Shown here: piece by piece, positions 19,247-28,984 of the stretch | Numbering within the stretch: position 1 is the first letter of the stretch | Layout: each line of letters begins with the position of its first letter | Assembly: GCA_002737725.1 (NCBI GenBank) | Contig: NSIP01000007.1 | Coordinates: 62,001 to 126,000, forward strand | Source of the DNA: Rhodospirillaceae bacterium | Lineage (GTDB): Bacteria > Pseudomonadota > Alphaproteobacteria > Rhodospirillales > Rhodospirillaceae | DNA: 64,000 bases | Direction: 5' to 3' | The notes under the pieces: generated by a model | The model's database searches: none | What the model was told of the DNA's origin: nothing | The model's input: the letters and a program-made list of their open reading frames with translations, nothing else | Made by a program: the position numbers and the translations under genes

Positions 19247-19902
19247 ATGGTCAATCATTTGAACATCGCCGCGAGCCGCCCTTCCGCTGCGCCCCCTTTG
19301 CCCGAGGATTTGCCACCGCGCGAACGCTTCATTAACCGCGAAGTGTCTTGGCTGGCCTTTAACACGCGGGTTTTGGAAGAGGCGCGAAACCCGCGCCACC
19401 CCCTGCTCGAACGTGTGCGTTTTTTATCGATTTCTGCCTCCAACCTCGACGAGTTTTGCATGTTTCGTGTCGCAGGCCTGAAGGGCTAGGTGAACGCGGG
19501 CGTCGCGCAAACGTCTGATGATGGCCTCACGCCTGCCGAGCAGTTGGAGCAAATCAACGTCTACGTCTGCGATCTCTTCCGCTTGCAGGACGAAATTTGG
19601 CGCGAACTGCGATTAATTCTTGAGAAGGAAGGAATTACTGTTCTCGGGGCGAACGAATTGAATGCTTCTGACCGCGAGTGGCTCGAGCGGCGGTTCATGG
19701 ATCATATTTTCCCCGTGATCACGCCGCTTGCCATTGACCCGGCACGTCCATTCCCCTTCATCCCAAATCTTGCCCATGCGCTGGCTCTGCGCCGTTTTGC
19801 GCTCACGACTATTTCATGAATAACCCCAGCCTTTCTGGCCGCGGCAGCGCGGTCGAGCGGGCGCGGACTCGTGTACCTAAGCTGGTTCCCACCCGCCGCT
19901 AA
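19247..19902 (+). pseudogene. ppk: Polyphosphate kinase gene, disrupted by a stop and a large deletion
   Basis: The first 80 codons are a clear Ppk1 N terminus ([42 protein letters not shown]). An in-frame TAG at 19487-19489 stands where an intact gene reads through, and the same frame then continues with the next conserved part (DGLTPAEQLE, then DHIFPVITPLAIDPARPFPF). At about 19,795 the reading jumps in another frame to the family's extreme C terminus (CAHDYFMNNPSLSGRG, ending at 19902). Roughly 480 residues, including the phosphorylated histidine and the nucleotide sites, are absent. The product cannot make polyphosphate. The partner ppx follows 63 nt later and is intact. Confidence 0.93.
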
Positions 19903-19965
19903 AGCTGATAATACCCCCCAGATTAAGGGGCGGTATTGAGCAGCTGGAGCATCGTTTCGGGGACC

Positions 19966-21459
19966 ATGAGTCAAGATCGCGAGACTACCCAAAAGCCAAT
20001 CGGGATTATCGATATCGGGTCGAACTCCGTTCGTCTGGTTGTTTATACCGCGCAGACCCGCATCCCCATTCCGTTGCATAACGAGAAGGAGATTTGCGCG
20101 CTGGGCAAGGGCCTTGAGAAAACCGGCTGTTTGAATTCCGACGGCGTGAAGATGGCATTTGATGCGCTGACGCGGTTTGTCAAAATTGCGAACTCGCTCA
20201 ATGTCGAGCGGCTGGATGTGTTGGCTACTGCAGCCGTGCGCGATGCCATCGATGGCAAGGATTTTGCCAAAGCCGTCGAGAAGCGCTGTGGTGTGCGTGT
20301 CCAAATTCTGACCGGCAAGCAAGAGGCGCGGCGCTCGGCGCTGGGCGTGCTGTGCGGTGCTCCTGACGCCGAGGGGGTTGTGGCCGACCTGGGTGGCGGT
20401 AGTTTGGAACTCGTGCACATCGCGAAGGGCGACTTGACCGAGCATACGACCCTCCCACTTGGTTTGTTGCGTTTGGCTGAAGCTGCCGAAGATGACCGCG
20501 TCAAAGCTGTCGCCATTATCAACAAGGCGCTTGAGAAGCACAAATGGGTAACGGGCCGCGCCAAAGACCAGTCATTGTTTGCGGTCGGTGGGGCGTGGCG
20601 CGCACTCGCCCGCGTGTGTATCGCGCAAATGAACTATCCGTTGCACGTGCTCGACAATTTCGCGCTTGATCGCCAGCAGGCGTTGAGCCTCTTCGATGTG
20701 ATTGCGCGCCAAGGACCGCGCAGCCTCGAGAACATTAAAGGTGTCTCGAAAAGCCGCCTCGTGAATTTGCCGATGGCGGCGGCGGTGCTCGAGCGTTTGA
20801 TTGAAATCACTAAACCTAAGAACCTCGTCTTCTCGATTTACGGCATGCGCGAAGGACAGTTCTTCAAGGCGCTACCTGAGAACTTGCGCAAACAAGATCC
20901 GCTGATCGGCTTAGCCGAGGATATGGCGGTGAAGGCTGGTCGTTCACCGCAAGTTGGTCATGACACTTTTGAGTGGATGTCAGCTCTGTTTCCTGACGAA
21001 ACGCCCAAGCAACGCCGCTTACGTCTCGCAGCATGTATTCTGCGCGATGCATGGTGGATGGAGCATCCCGATTATCGCGGCGAGCAGGCGTTTTTGCGAA
21101 TGCTGCGCTTGCCATTTTTGGGATTAGGCCATGAAGACCGCGCGGGTCTGGCGCTGGCGATGTTTTATCGATACGGCGGTGAGGCGTCAGAGCCCGTCGT
21201 GAAACAAGCCCATGCGTTGCTGGAAGAATCGCGGATCTTCCGGGTGCAAACCATCGGGATGGCGTTACGGCTTGCTTATGTTTTGGCGCCGGGCGGGTCC
21301 GCCATTTTGAACAAGCGCGCCAAGCTCTCGATTCAGAGCAAGGTTCTCGTGCTGACTCTGGCCGAAGGCGAGCCGATGTTTAGTGCCGGGTCGTACCCGC
21401 GTCGATTGCAGCGCCTCGCCGCTCATTTAGGCCTCGATCACCGCATCGATTGGAAATAA
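19966..21459 (+). CDS. ppx: Exopolyphosphatase / pppGpp phosphohydrolase
   Basis: The 497-residue product from the ATG at 19966 starts with the actin-like phosphate motif GIIDIGSNSVRLVVY, has ADLGGGSLELV near 143, and continues into the helical C-terminal domain of the long Ppx form. The enzyme trims polyphosphate chains and, in many members, cleaves pppGpp. The family normally shares an operon with ppk, which here is a wreck upstream. The intact frame implies continued selection, perhaps for the pppGpp activity or for polyphosphate made by another kinase. Confidence 0.94.
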   Translation: MSQDRETTQKPIGIIDIGSNSVRLVVYTAQTRIPIPLHNEKEICALGKGLEKTGCLNSDGVKMAFDALTRFVKIANSLNVERLDVLATAAVRDAIDGKDFAKAVEKRCGVRVQILTGKQEARRSALGVLCGAPDAEGVVADLGGGSLELVHIAKGDLTEHTTLPLGLLRLAEAAEDDRVKAVAIINKALEKHKWVTGRAKDQSLFAVGGAWRALARVCIAQMNYPLHVLDNFALDRQQALSLFDVIARQGPRSLENIKGVSKSRLVNLPMAAAVLERLIEITKPKNLVFSIYGMREGQFFKALPENLRKQDPLIGLAEDMAVKAGRSPQVGHDTFEWMSALFPDETPKQRRLRLAACILRDAWWMEHPDYRGEQAFLRMLRLPFLGLGHEDRAGLALAMFYRYGGEASEPVVKQAHALLEESRIFRVQTIGMALRLAYVLAPGGSAILNKRAKLSIQSKVLVLTLAEGEPMFSAGSYPRRLQRLAAHLGLDHRIDWK

Positions 21460-21469
21460 CAGTGCGCCG

Positions 21470-22429
21470 ATGACGAGGACATTCAAAGTTGCTGCTGCGC
21501 ACGCCTCCCCGATCTTGATGGACAAGCAAGCGACCATTGCCAAGGTTTGCGACCTCGTGGTCGAGGCCGGCAGGCTCGATGTGCGTCTGCTTGCATTCCC
21601 GGAGACCTTTGTCCCGGGCTATCCGTATTGGCTTGGCCTCTATGCGCCCATACATCAAATGCAGGCCATGGCCGCGTATGCCAAAGAATCCGTGGTGCTT
21701 GATGGTCCGGATTTAGATACGGTGAAAACTGTTTGTAAGGCACACAAGGTCAATATTGTGCTGGGTATCTCCGAGCGCGCTGGTGGTACGTTGTATAACG
21801 CGCAGGTGTATATCGACGAGACCGGTGCAATCATTGGCAATCACCGTAAATTACAGCCCACGATGTCCGAACGCACACTTTGGGGGCAAGGCGATGGATC
21901 GACGCTGAAAGTGTTCGATATGCCCGTGGGAAAGGTCGGGGGCCTGATTTGCGGCGAGCATTCGATGAACTTGGCGCGCCACGCATTGATTTTGCAAGGC
22001 GAGCAAATTCATTGCTCAGCCTGGCCGACGTTTGCAACTATGAAAGGCCGCGAGGCGTGGTTCGATCCGCATGTCGAAGCCTTGTCCATGGTCCACGCCT
22101 ATACAGCGGGGTGTTTTGTGATTGTTGCGCAAGATCCCATCACGCAGGGCAATTTAGACCGCATTGAGCAGATGCTGGGTCATCAAGATATTCTTAAGGC
22201 TGGCGGCGCACGTTCAGCGATCTATGGACCGCGCGAAAATCATGTGGTTCCACCGCACAAAGGTCCTGAAGAAAAACTCTTAGTTGCCGAGATCGATCTC
22301 GATCACATCGCAGCAATAAAATTGCAGCATGATTCTGCTGGGCATTATGCGCGCGCTGACGTTTTGCGTCTGGTGATTGATACCGAGGCCAAGACGCCTC
22401 TGATCGAAGTGCGGGGGCAGAGGAATTAA
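21470..22429 (+). CDS. Nitrilase-family carbon-nitrogen hydrolase
   Basis: The 319-residue protein has the Glu-Lys-Cys triad: Glu45 (AFPETFVPGYPYW), Lys128 (NHRKLQPT) and Cys161 (GGLICGEH). The GYPYW motif and the HRKLxPT context fit true nitrilases and cyanide-type hydrolases more than amidases. Such enzymes convert nitriles to acids and ammonia; the physiological substrate cannot be read from sequence. It starts 10 nt after ppx, so it may be cotranscribed. Confidence 0.9.
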   Translation: MTRTFKVAAAHASPILMDKQATIAKVCDLVVEAGRLDVRLLAFPETFVPGYPYWLGLYAPIHQMQAMAAYAKESVVLDGPDLDTVKTVCKAHKVNIVLGISERAGGTLYNAQVYIDETGAIIGNHRKLQPTMSERTLWGQGDGSTLKVFDMPVGKVGGLICGEHSMNLARHALILQGEQIHCSAWPTFATMKGREAWFDPHVEALSMVHAYTAGCFVIVAQDPITQGNLDRIEQMLGHQDILKAGGARSAIYGPRENHVVPPHKGPEEKLLVAEIDLDHIAAIKLQHDSAGHYARADVLRLVIDTEAKTPLIEVRGQRN

Positions 22430-22580
22430 AAGGGAATATTGTTCTCATTCAATGCGTTATATGAGTGAATCGATCTTTCCGCCCTTCGACATTGCCCTTG
22501 CCGTGGTTTATGCGTTCGCCTGAAAACGTGAACCAACCACCGAACCAACGCGCGCTTCCATTGAACATCAAGGACGAAAC

Positions 22581-23876
22581 ATGAGCTCCGTAAAGTTGCA
22601 CCCTGAAACGTTGGCGTTGCATGGCGGCTATCGGGCTGATCCCACCACGGGTGCCGTGGCCGTGCCGATTTATCAAACGACGTCATATCAGTTTCGCGAT
22701 ACCGAACATGCCGCCAACTTGTTTGCCCTGAAAGAACTGGGCAACATTTATACGCGCATCATGAACCCCACGACGGACGCTCTCGAACAACGTCTTGCGG
22801 CGATGGAAGGCGGTGTTGCCGCGTTAGCTATCGCCTCTGGTCAGGCGGCTTCAACATTTGCCGTCCTTAACCTCTGCCAAGCGGGCGATAATTTCGTCAC
22901 ATCGACCGACCTTTACGGCGGGACGTGGAACCTGTTTGCAAATACCTTCAAGCAAATGGGAATCGAAGCGCGCTTTGCCGACCCTCAAGACCCCCAGTCA
23001 TTTGCAAAATTGACCGATGCAAAAACGCGCTGCTATTACGCCGAAACATTACCCAACCCGAAGCTTGAAGTCTTCCCCATACGTGAAGTGGCTGACATTG
23101 GTCGCAAACTCGGCGTGCCACTCATCGTCGATAACACCGCGGCCCCCATGATCTGCCGCCCGCTTGATCACGGCGCGGCGATTGTCATGTATTCTGCAAC
23201 CAAATATATCGGTGGGCACGGAAACTCCATTGGGGGTGTCATTATCGATGGCGGCAATTTCGATTGGGCCGCCGATAAGGCGCGCTTCCCGCTCTTGAAT
23301 GAACCAGACCCCAGCTATCACGGCGCGGTCTGGACCGAGGCCGCCAAGTCGCTCGGCCCGATTGCCTATATTCTGCGTGCTCGTGTGACGTTGCTGCGTG
23401 ATATCGGCGCGGCTTTAAGCCCCTTCAACGCGTTTCTGCTTCTGCAAGGCCTTGAAACGCTACCCTTGCGCCTGCAGCGACATTGCGACAATGCGGCTAA
23501 GGTGGCTGATGTCTTGAAGGCGCATAGCAAAGTCGCACGTGTGATTTACCCAGGCTTGATGTCGGGCGAGGCGAAGCGGCGCGCAGATGCGTATCTTGCT
23601 AAAGGTCGTTATGGCGCACTGGTGGGATTCGAGGTGAAGGGCGGCGTTGCCAGCGGGCAGAAATTTATCAACGCGCTGAAATTATTATACCATGTCGCCA
23701 ATATTGGCGATGCGCGCTCGCTGGCGATTCACCCGGCTTCAACAACACATTCGCAACTCTCAGCCGAGGATCAGGCGACCACGGGTGTAACGCCGGGTTA
23801 CGTTCGCTTGGCTATCGGCTTGGAACATCCTGACGATATCCTGGCCGATATCACTCAGGCGTTAGGGCAAGTGTAA
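22581..23876 (+). CDS. metY: O-acetylhomoserine sulfhydrylase (MetY type)
   Basis: The 431-residue protein is a Cys/Met-metabolism PLP enzyme. The PLP lysine is Lys208 in SATKYIGGHG, and the N terminus (ETLALHGGYRADPTTGAVAVPIYQT) is characteristic of MetY. The length of about 430 also fits MetY better than MetB/MetZ (about 400). It makes homocysteine from O-acetylhomoserine and sulfide. The 150-nt leader shows no riboswitch I can fold with confidence. Confidence 0.94.
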   Translation: MSSVKLHPETLALHGGYRADPTTGAVAVPIYQTTSYQFRDTEHAANLFALKELGNIYTRIMNPTTDALEQRLAAMEGGVAALAIASGQAASTFAVLNLCQAGDNFVTSTDLYGGTWNLFANTFKQMGIEARFADPQDPQSFAKLTDAKTRCYYAETLPNPKLEVFPIREVADIGRKLGVPLIVDNTAAPMICRPLDHGAAIVMYSATKYIGGHGNSIGGVIIDGGNFDWAADKARFPLLNEPDPSYHGAVWTEAAKSLGPIAYILRARVTLLRDIGAALSPFNAFLLLQGLETLPLRLQRHCDNAAKVADVLKAHSKVARVIYPGLMSGEAKRRADAYLAKGRYGALVGFEVKGGVASGQKFINALKLLYHVANIGDARSLAIHPASTTHSQLSAEDQATTGVTPGYVRLAIGLEHPDDILADITQALGQV

Positions 23877-23889
23877 GTTGGTTCGCGGT

Positions 23890-25053
23890 CTAACGCGGGA
23901 AGATATCAATCTTCTTGCCGCCGTCACTTAAGGCGACTGCAAGTTTGCCGTGCTTGAGTTTCAGGGCGTCTTCGCCAAACAGCGTGCGTCGCCAGCCGTG
24001 CATGGCTGGAACGTCCGCATCGTCTTTTTGGGCGATGGCATCAATGTCCTCTGACGATGCAATCAGTCGCGGGGCCACATCTTCCTGTTCGCACTTCAGT
24101 TTGAGTAGCAGGCGCAAGAGCTCGACGACAGCCCGCGGGCCTTGGTTTGCCGGATCGTAGTCGGGCACTTCGGGCCATTCCGATTCGGGAACCAGCATGC
24201 CTTTTTGCGCTGCCGCCACAACCGCGCTTGCAAAGCGCTCGGATGCTAATTGCTTGGCCAATCTCGAGCGTTTCAAATCTTCAACCGAGGTGGGGGCGTG
24301 GGCGGCTAATTCTAAAAGGGCATCATCTTTGGCAACCCGTTGGCGGGGCCAATCCATTGCGTGTGCCGTATCTTCACGCCAAGCGGCCAACTCGCGCAGC
24401 ACAGCCAGCATCCGGCCAGAGCGAGTGCGCGCCTTGATGCGTCGCCAGGCCTCGCGTGGCTCAATGCGGTAGGTTTTCTCGGTCGTCAGGATGGCCATTT
24501 CTTCGCTCAGCCATGCGCTCCGACCGGTTCGTTCCAAGCGCTTCTGCAGCGTGGTGTAGGCTTTACGTAAGTGGGTCACATCCGACAGCGCGTATTTGAC
24601 CTGCCGTTCGGTCAGGGGGCGGCGAGACCAATCGGTAAATCGTTGCGTTTTATCAAGCTTGGCATCCACCAATTTGGCCACCAGCGCCTCGTAGCCCACC
24701 TGATCACCAAAGCCGCAGACCATCGCGGCAACCTGTGTATCGAAGATGGGAACGGGCAAGGCACCGCCTTCATGTAGGAAAATTTCCAAATCCTGCCGTG
24801 CCGCATGGAAAACCTTCAAAACTTTGTTGTTGGCGAAAAGTTTATACATCGGCGCCAGGTCGATGCCCGGCGCTAAGGGGTCGATACAAACCGCTTCGTC
24901 AGGACCGGCAATTTGAACCAGGCACAACTTGGCCCAAAAGGTCGTCTCGCGCATGAACTCTGTGTCCACCGTGACGAACTCTGCCGTGATTTGGCGCTCG
25001 CAGAAGGCGCTCAGCGTGGCCGTGTCAGAGATGAGGGCGAGTGTAGAGGTCAT
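23890..25053 (-). CDS. rnd: Ribonuclease D
   Basis: The 387-residue protein has an N-terminal DEDD exonuclease domain with VDTEFMRE (Asp and Glu near 31-33), HAARQDLEIF and YALSDVTHLRKAY, and two HRDC-like C-terminal domains. RNase D trims 3' ends of structured RNAs such as tRNA precursors. It converges on metY with a 13-nt gap and is divergent from aspS, as in many alphaproteobacteria. Confidence 0.95.
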   Translation of the reverse strand: MTSTLALISDTATLSAFCERQITAEFVTVDTEFMRETTFWAKLCLVQIAGPDEAVCIDPLAPGIDLAPMYKLFANNKVLKVFHAARQDLEIFLHEGGALPVPIFDTQVAAMVCGFGDQVGYEALVAKLVDAKLDKTQRFTDWSRRPLTERQVKYALSDVTHLRKAYTTLQKRLERTGRSAWLSEEMAILTTEKTYRIEPREAWRRIKARTRSGRMLAVLRELAAWREDTAHAMDWPRQRVAKDDALLELAAHAPTSVEDLKRSRLAKQLASERFASAVVAAAQKGMLVPESEWPEVPDYDPANQGPRAVVELLRLLLKLKCEQEDVAPRLIASSEDIDAIAQKDDADVPAMHGWRRTLFGEDALKLKHGKLAVALSDGGKKIDIFPR

Positions 25054-25129
25054 TACGGGGGCTTATGTAGCGTCCCTGACCGCTGGCCGCAACCAATGTA
25101 ATCAGGGCGTTCCTAGCTTCGCTGCAGCC

Positions 25130-25190
25130 TTGACAAAAACGGCCATTCGGTGTGGTTTCACGCGCGCCAGCTGGGGGCAACGAGCCCCCA
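25130..25190 (+). promoter_or_regulatory. Possible aspS promoter element and leader hairpin
   Basis: A perfect -35-like TTGACA is at 25130-25135, but the -10 region 17 nt on is poor. Farther down, TGGGGGC (25172-25178) pairs with GCCCCCA (25184-25190) around a 5-nt loop, 68 nt before the aspS start. No T-run follows. It could be a leader hairpin; I cannot assign a regulator. Confidence 0.3.
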
Positions 25191-25257
25191 AGCCCTGGCG
25201 AAACTGCGGAATTGAGCCAGATGTTCTGGCCCCCCGCGCCACGAAAAGGTTGTCCCG

Positions 25258-27057
25258 ATGCATAGTTACCGGACCCATACGTGCGGCGCCCTGCGCCCCG
25301 AGGCCGCAGGCCAAGATGCCCGCTTAGCTGGCTGGGTCCACCGTAAGCGCGACCATGGGAACCTTTTGTTCGTCGATTTACGCGATATGTACGGCATCAC
25401 CCAATGCGTGGCCGACATCTCAAGCCCGGTGTTTAAGCAGCTTGAGGCCCTTCGCCCCGAAACCGTGATCAGCGTCACCGGCAAGGTTGTGCTGCGCTCG
25501 CCCGAGACGGCCAATGATAAACTGCCGACGGGCCATATTGAGCTGCTCGTCAGTTCGGTCGAAGTGTTGTCGGATGCAGCCGTTCTGCCCATGCAGGTGG
25601 CGGGTGATCAGGAATACTCGGAAGAGACCCGCCTGACGTACCGCTTCCTCGATCTGCGCCGTGAAAAAGTGCGCGAGAATATGCTGTTGCGCTCGAAAGT
25701 GATTGCGAGCATCCGGCGCAGAATGTGGGATGCGGGCTTCCACGAATTCCAGACGCCGATTTTAACAGCGTCATCGCCTGAAGGTGCGCGCGATTTCTTG
25801 GTGCCCTCGCGCATTCATCCGGGCAAGTTCTATGCATTGCCGCAAGCTCCGCAGCAATTCAAACAACTGTTGATGACATCTGGCTTCGACCGCTATTTCC
25901 AAATTGCCGCATGCTTTCGCGACGAAGACAGCCGCGCCGACCGTTCACCGGGCGAGTTTTACCAACTTGATTTCGAGATGGCCTTTGTCACACAAGACGA
26001 TGTGTTCAACACCATTGCGCCGGTGTTAGCGGGCGTGTTCGAAGAATTCGCCAATGGCAAGACAGTCACCAAGCCGCCATTCCCCCGCATCACCTATGAC
26101 AATGCGTTGCTGCTTTATGGCTCGGACAAACCTGATCTGCGCAATCCGTTGTTGATCACCGATGTGACGGACGCGTTCCGGGGGTCGAACTTTGGCTTGT
26201 TTGCCAAAAACATCGAGAAGGGTTCCATTGTGCGCGCCATCCCCGCGCCGAAGTCGGCCGACCAGCCGCGCAGTTGGTTTGATAAACTCAACGAGTGGGC
26301 GCGGACTGAGGGTGCCGGCGGCCTTGGATATATTCAATATAAAGACGGCGAGACCAAAGGCCCCATTGCCAAGAATCTTGATGCTGAGCGCGTGGCCCAA
26401 ATCAAAGCCGCCACCGGTATTCAAGACGGCGATAGCGTGTTCTTTGTGTGCGATACCAAGCCCAAGGCCGAGAAATTTGCAGGCGCCGTGCGCACTAAAA
26501 TTTGCGACGAATTAGGGTTGTTGGAGCAGAATCAATTTAAGTTCTGCTGGATCGTGGATTTCCCGATGTACGAGCGGAACCCTGACACCGGCCAGATCGA
26601 ATTCAGTCACAACCCGTTCTCGATGCCCCAAGGCGAGCTTGAGGCGTTGCTGACCAAGGATCCGACCGAAATTAAGGCGTATCAGTACGACATCGTCTGT
26701 AATGGGATAGAGCTTTCATCGGGTGCTATTCGTAATCACCGCCCCGAAATTATGTACAAAGCGTTTGAGATTGCCGGGTATTCGCAAGCCGATGTCGAAA
26801 GCCGGTTCGGCGGCATGCTCAATGCCTTTAAGTACGGCGCGCCACCTCATGGCGGCTCTGCGCCGGGCATTGATCGTATCGTGATGCTGCTGGCCAATGA
26901 GCCCAATATCCGCGAAGTGATTTTGTTCCCGATGACTGGCAGGGCGGAAGATTTATTGATGCAAGCGCCCAATACCGTGTCGGCCAAGCAGCTCAAAGAA
27001 CTGCACATCAAACTAGATCTGCCGAAGGAAGCTAAGGATACAAAACCCATCACTTGA
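25258..27057 (+). CDS. aspS: Aspartyl-tRNA synthetase (bacterial type)
   Basis: The 599-residue protein is full length for the bacterial class II synthetase: an N-terminal OB anticodon domain ([12 protein letters not shown], then [19 protein letters not shown]), motif 2 ([23 protein letters not shown]), the bacterial GAD insertion, and motif 3 ([19 protein letters not shown]). It charges tRNA-Asp. I see no Asn/Gln amidotransferase genes here, so whether it also charges tRNA-Asn is unknown. A palindromic repeat with a good terminator follows. Confidence 0.97.
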   Translation: MHSYRTHTCGALRPEAAGQDARLAGWVHRKRDHGNLLFVDLRDMYGITQCVADISSPVFKQLEALRPETVISVTGKVVLRSPETANDKLPTGHIELLVSSVEVLSDAAVLPMQVAGDQEYSEETRLTYRFLDLRREKVRENMLLRSKVIASIRRRMWDAGFHEFQTPILTASSPEGARDFLVPSRIHPGKFYALPQAPQQFKQLLMTSGFDRYFQIAACFRDEDSRADRSPGEFYQLDFEMAFVTQDDVFNTIAPVLAGVFEEFANGKTVTKPPFPRITYDNALLLYGSDKPDLRNPLLITDVTDAFRGSNFGLFAKNIEKGSIVRAIPAPKSADQPRSWFDKLNEWARTEGAGGLGYIQYKDGETKGPIAKNLDAERVAQIKAATGIQDGDSVFFVCDTKPKAEKFAGAVRTKICDELGLLEQNQFKFCWIVDFPMYERNPDTGQIEFSHNPFSMPQGELEALLTKDPTEIKAYQYDIVCNGIELSSGAIRNHRPEIMYKAFEIAGYSQADVESRFGGMLNAFKYGAPPHGGSAPGIDRIVMLLANEPNIREVILFPMTGRAEDLLMQAPNTVSAKQLKELHIKLDLPKEAKDTKPIT

Positions 27058-27069
27058 TTCGGGAATCAC

Positions 27070-27181
27070 TTCCCCCTCTCCCCCTGGGAGAGGGATGGGG
27101 TGAGGGCGAGTTGTTTTTTAGAAAACGAAACACCCTCACCCGACCCTTTGGGTCGACCTCTCCCAAAGGAGAGGTTTTTTT
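27070..27181. repeat. Palindromic intergenic repeat, copy A
   Basis: The left arm reads CCCTCTCCCCCTGGGAGAGG followed by GGGGTGAGGG, and the right arm reads CCCTCACCC and then CCTCTCCCAAAGGAGAGG, with an A/T-rich centre. The same arms recur at 48.2, 54.6 and 56.9 kb. This copy fills the space between convergent aspS and the GGDEF gene, and its right end doubles as a terminator. Confidence 0.85.
27156..27181 (+). terminator. Rho-independent terminator for aspS
   Basis: ACCTCTCC pairs with GGAGAGGT around a CAAA loop, followed by a run of seven T. It is the right arm of repeat copy A. Confidence 0.8.
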
Positions 27182-27192
27182 AAGCTTTGACC

Positions 27193-27756
27193 TCAGCCGC
27201 ATGTGGCGATGCCCAGGCGTGCTTTACACTCTTGCTTGATCTCGTAAATTGCGGCGTCTGCATTTTCGAGCAGTTCTTTCATCTCGATCTTTGACATGTA
27301 CATGTACACGCCGCAACTTTCTTTGATCGCTATGTTATGACCACCCCAGGCGGCATAGGCATTATTCAGCTTATGATCCAAATCCTCGGCGCGACTGACG
27401 CCGTTGCGTTTGTTCGAGCGGGGCAGCAGCACCGCAAACTCATCACCACCTAAACGAACAATGTAGTCGGTGTCGCGGATGTGCGTCTTTAAGACATTCG
27501 CCACCGTCACCAGCACTTCGTCACCGGCAGCGTGCCCATAGGTGTCGTTTACGGGCTTAAATTCATCGAGATCGACAAAGATCAATACACCACCCACGCC
27601 GTGCTGACAGGCGACGGATAATTCATGCGATAAACGGTCCTCAAACCCACGTCGATTGAGCACGCGCGTGAGGCCGTCGGTGATTGGCCCACAGTTGGCC
27701 CCTGTGGGGCTTCCCAATATTGTCGCTCTGCCGCAGATTGACAAAGATTTACTCAA
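27193..27756 (-). CDS. GGDEF-domain protein (probable diguanylate cyclase), likely truncated
   Basis: The 187 residues hold a GGDEF domain: DGLTRVLNRRGFEDRL at its start, IFVDLDEFKPVNDTYGHAAGD, and RLGGDEFAVLL. An inhibitory-site RxxD (RDTD) lies five residues before GGDEF, so it should make c-di-GMP under product inhibition. Only about 27 odd residues precede the domain, and those codons lie antisense to the tail of another degenerate reading frame. The natural sensory N terminus therefore appears to be gone. Activity is possible but regulation is likely lost. Confidence 0.75.
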   Translation of the reverse strand: MSKSLSICGRATILGSPTGANCGPITDGLTRVLNRRGFEDRLSHELSVACQHGVGGVLIFVDLDEFKPVNDTYGHAAGDEVLVTVANVLKTHIRDTDYIVRLGGDEFAVLLPRSNKRNGVSRAEDLDHKLNNAYAAWGGHNIAIKESCGVYMYMSKIEMKELLENADAAIYEIKQECKARLGIATCG

Positions 27757-27769
27757 TTCACCGGCGTGA

Positions 27770-27934
27770 GATTTGAATCTGGCGTTCTATAATCTCATCG
27801 AGCGCCGCGACACGCCCAACTTTGAAGTTTTTCAACGCTATTATGCGTCGGGCATTGCGCCGGCCTTCGAGCAACAGTTTAGCGACTTTACGATTCGCGC
27901 CGAGCTGCGAAGTGAGCGAAACCAAAAAGCCTGA
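27770..27934 (+). pseudogene. Orphan C-terminal fragment of an unrecognised gene
   Basis: An open stretch of 54 codons without an ATG, ending in TGA, encodes a coherent-looking tail (LAFYNLIERRDTPNFEVF, then FEQQFSDFTIRAELRSERN). A single in-frame TGA at 27767-27769 separates it from more open frame upstream (GLPNIVALPQIDKDLLNSPA), which runs antisense to the start of the GGDEF gene. I do not recognise the family. It looks like the remnant of a gene cut when the GGDEF gene lost its N terminus. Confidence 0.4.
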
Positions 27935-27966
27935 AGCGAAAAAGCAATCCCGTTAATGTCACCGCC

Positions 27967-28902
27967 TTACGGCCAAAGCCAAGCAGCACCCCGCACCCCG
28001 CTGGAATCGCCATGCTGAGGCGGTCGGATGGGCGTCACGACGGTATCGCTGAAAACATAATCTGTGAGTAGGGGGGGGACATCGCGGTAAAGACGCGCGA
28101 TGTGTGACAATCCGCCGCCTAGCACAATCACAGAAGGGTCGATCAAATTGATGACGGTTGCTAAGCTGCGGGCCAATCGGTCCACATACCGATCGAGTAC
28201 AGCGCTCGCCGTGCTATCGCCCTCCTGCGCGACGGTGACGATCTCTGTGGCTGTCAGTTTGCGGCTGGTGGCGCGTTGCATGTCAGCGCTGAGCGCCGGG
28301 CCTGATAAAAATGTCTCGATGCAGCCCTGGCGGCCACAATAACAATTCTGGCCTGGCCTTTCGTCACCTGTGGGCCAAGGCAGGGGGTTATGTCCCCATT
28401 CGCCGGTGATGGCATTGGGGCCGCGCACAATCTTTTTGTCGATGACCAACCCGCTGCCCACGCCCGTGCCCAGAATAGAGCCGAAGACAATCTGTCCATC
28501 ACGACCAGCCCCGTCGCACGCTTCGGATAACGCAAAACAATCGGCATCGTTTGCAAGCCGCACAGGCTGGCCGATGGCCTGGGCCAAATCCTGATCAAGA
28601 GGTTTGCCAATCAGGCAGACTGAGTTCGCGCCTTTGATCAACCCCGTTGCCGGTGAGATGGTGCCAGGAATCCCAACGCCAACGCTGACACGCCCACCAT
28701 CCAAAAATTGCGCTACTTCTGCCTGCACCTGGGCGACGATCCCAGCAATGGCGCGCACGGTTGCAGTATAGTCGCCCTGGGGTGTGTTGATACGTTGGCG
28801 AAACCGCTCGGTGCCAGTGCGGTCAAGCGCGATGGCTTCAATTTTCGTTCCGCCCAGATCAACGCCGATGCGAATTTTAGAATTTTCGTTCTGTTTCGCC
28901 AT
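27967..28902 (-). CDS. ROK-family sugar kinase (fructokinase-like)
   Basis: The 311-residue protein starts at the ATG at 28902 (MAKQNENSKIRIGVDLGGTKIE), giving the ATP-binding DLGGTK motif at residue 15. It has LANDADCFALSE and the ROK zinc-site signature: GEWGHNPLPW followed by CYCGRQGCIETFLSG. This Zn-bearing form phosphorylates hexoses, commonly fructose, N-acetylglucosamine or mannose. The longer frame upstream is not family-like. It is divergent from the MBL-fold gene. Confidence 0.88.
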   Translation of the reverse strand: MAKQNENSKIRIGVDLGGTKIEAIALDRTGTERFRQRINTPQGDYTATVRAIAGIVAQVQAEVAQFLDGGRVSVGVGIPGTISPATGLIKGANSVCLIGKPLDQDLAQAIGQPVRLANDADCFALSEACDGAGRDGQIVFGSILGTGVGSGLVIDKKIVRGPNAITGEWGHNPLPWPTGDERPGQNCYCGRQGCIETFLSGPALSADMQRATSRKLTATEIVTVAQEGDSTASAVLDRYVDRLARSLATVINLIDPSVIVLGGGLSHIARLYRDVPPLLTDYVFSDTVVTPIRPPQHGDSSGVRGAAWLWP

Positions 28903-28984
28903 GAAAATCTTGTACTTGTCGCTGTCGCTCCATGCTAATCCATACGCTATCATGAGCCAAGTCCACCACAACATTGTAGCGCGA

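Noticed and set aside
19490-19819. A separate gene after the ppk stop codon
   Set aside because: It is the same reading frame and the next conserved part of Ppk1, so it is a broken continuation and not an independent gene.
22430-22580. SAM-type riboswitch before metY
   Set aside because: I could not form the SAM-II pseudoknot or its conserved loop bases; the leader gives only weak pairings.
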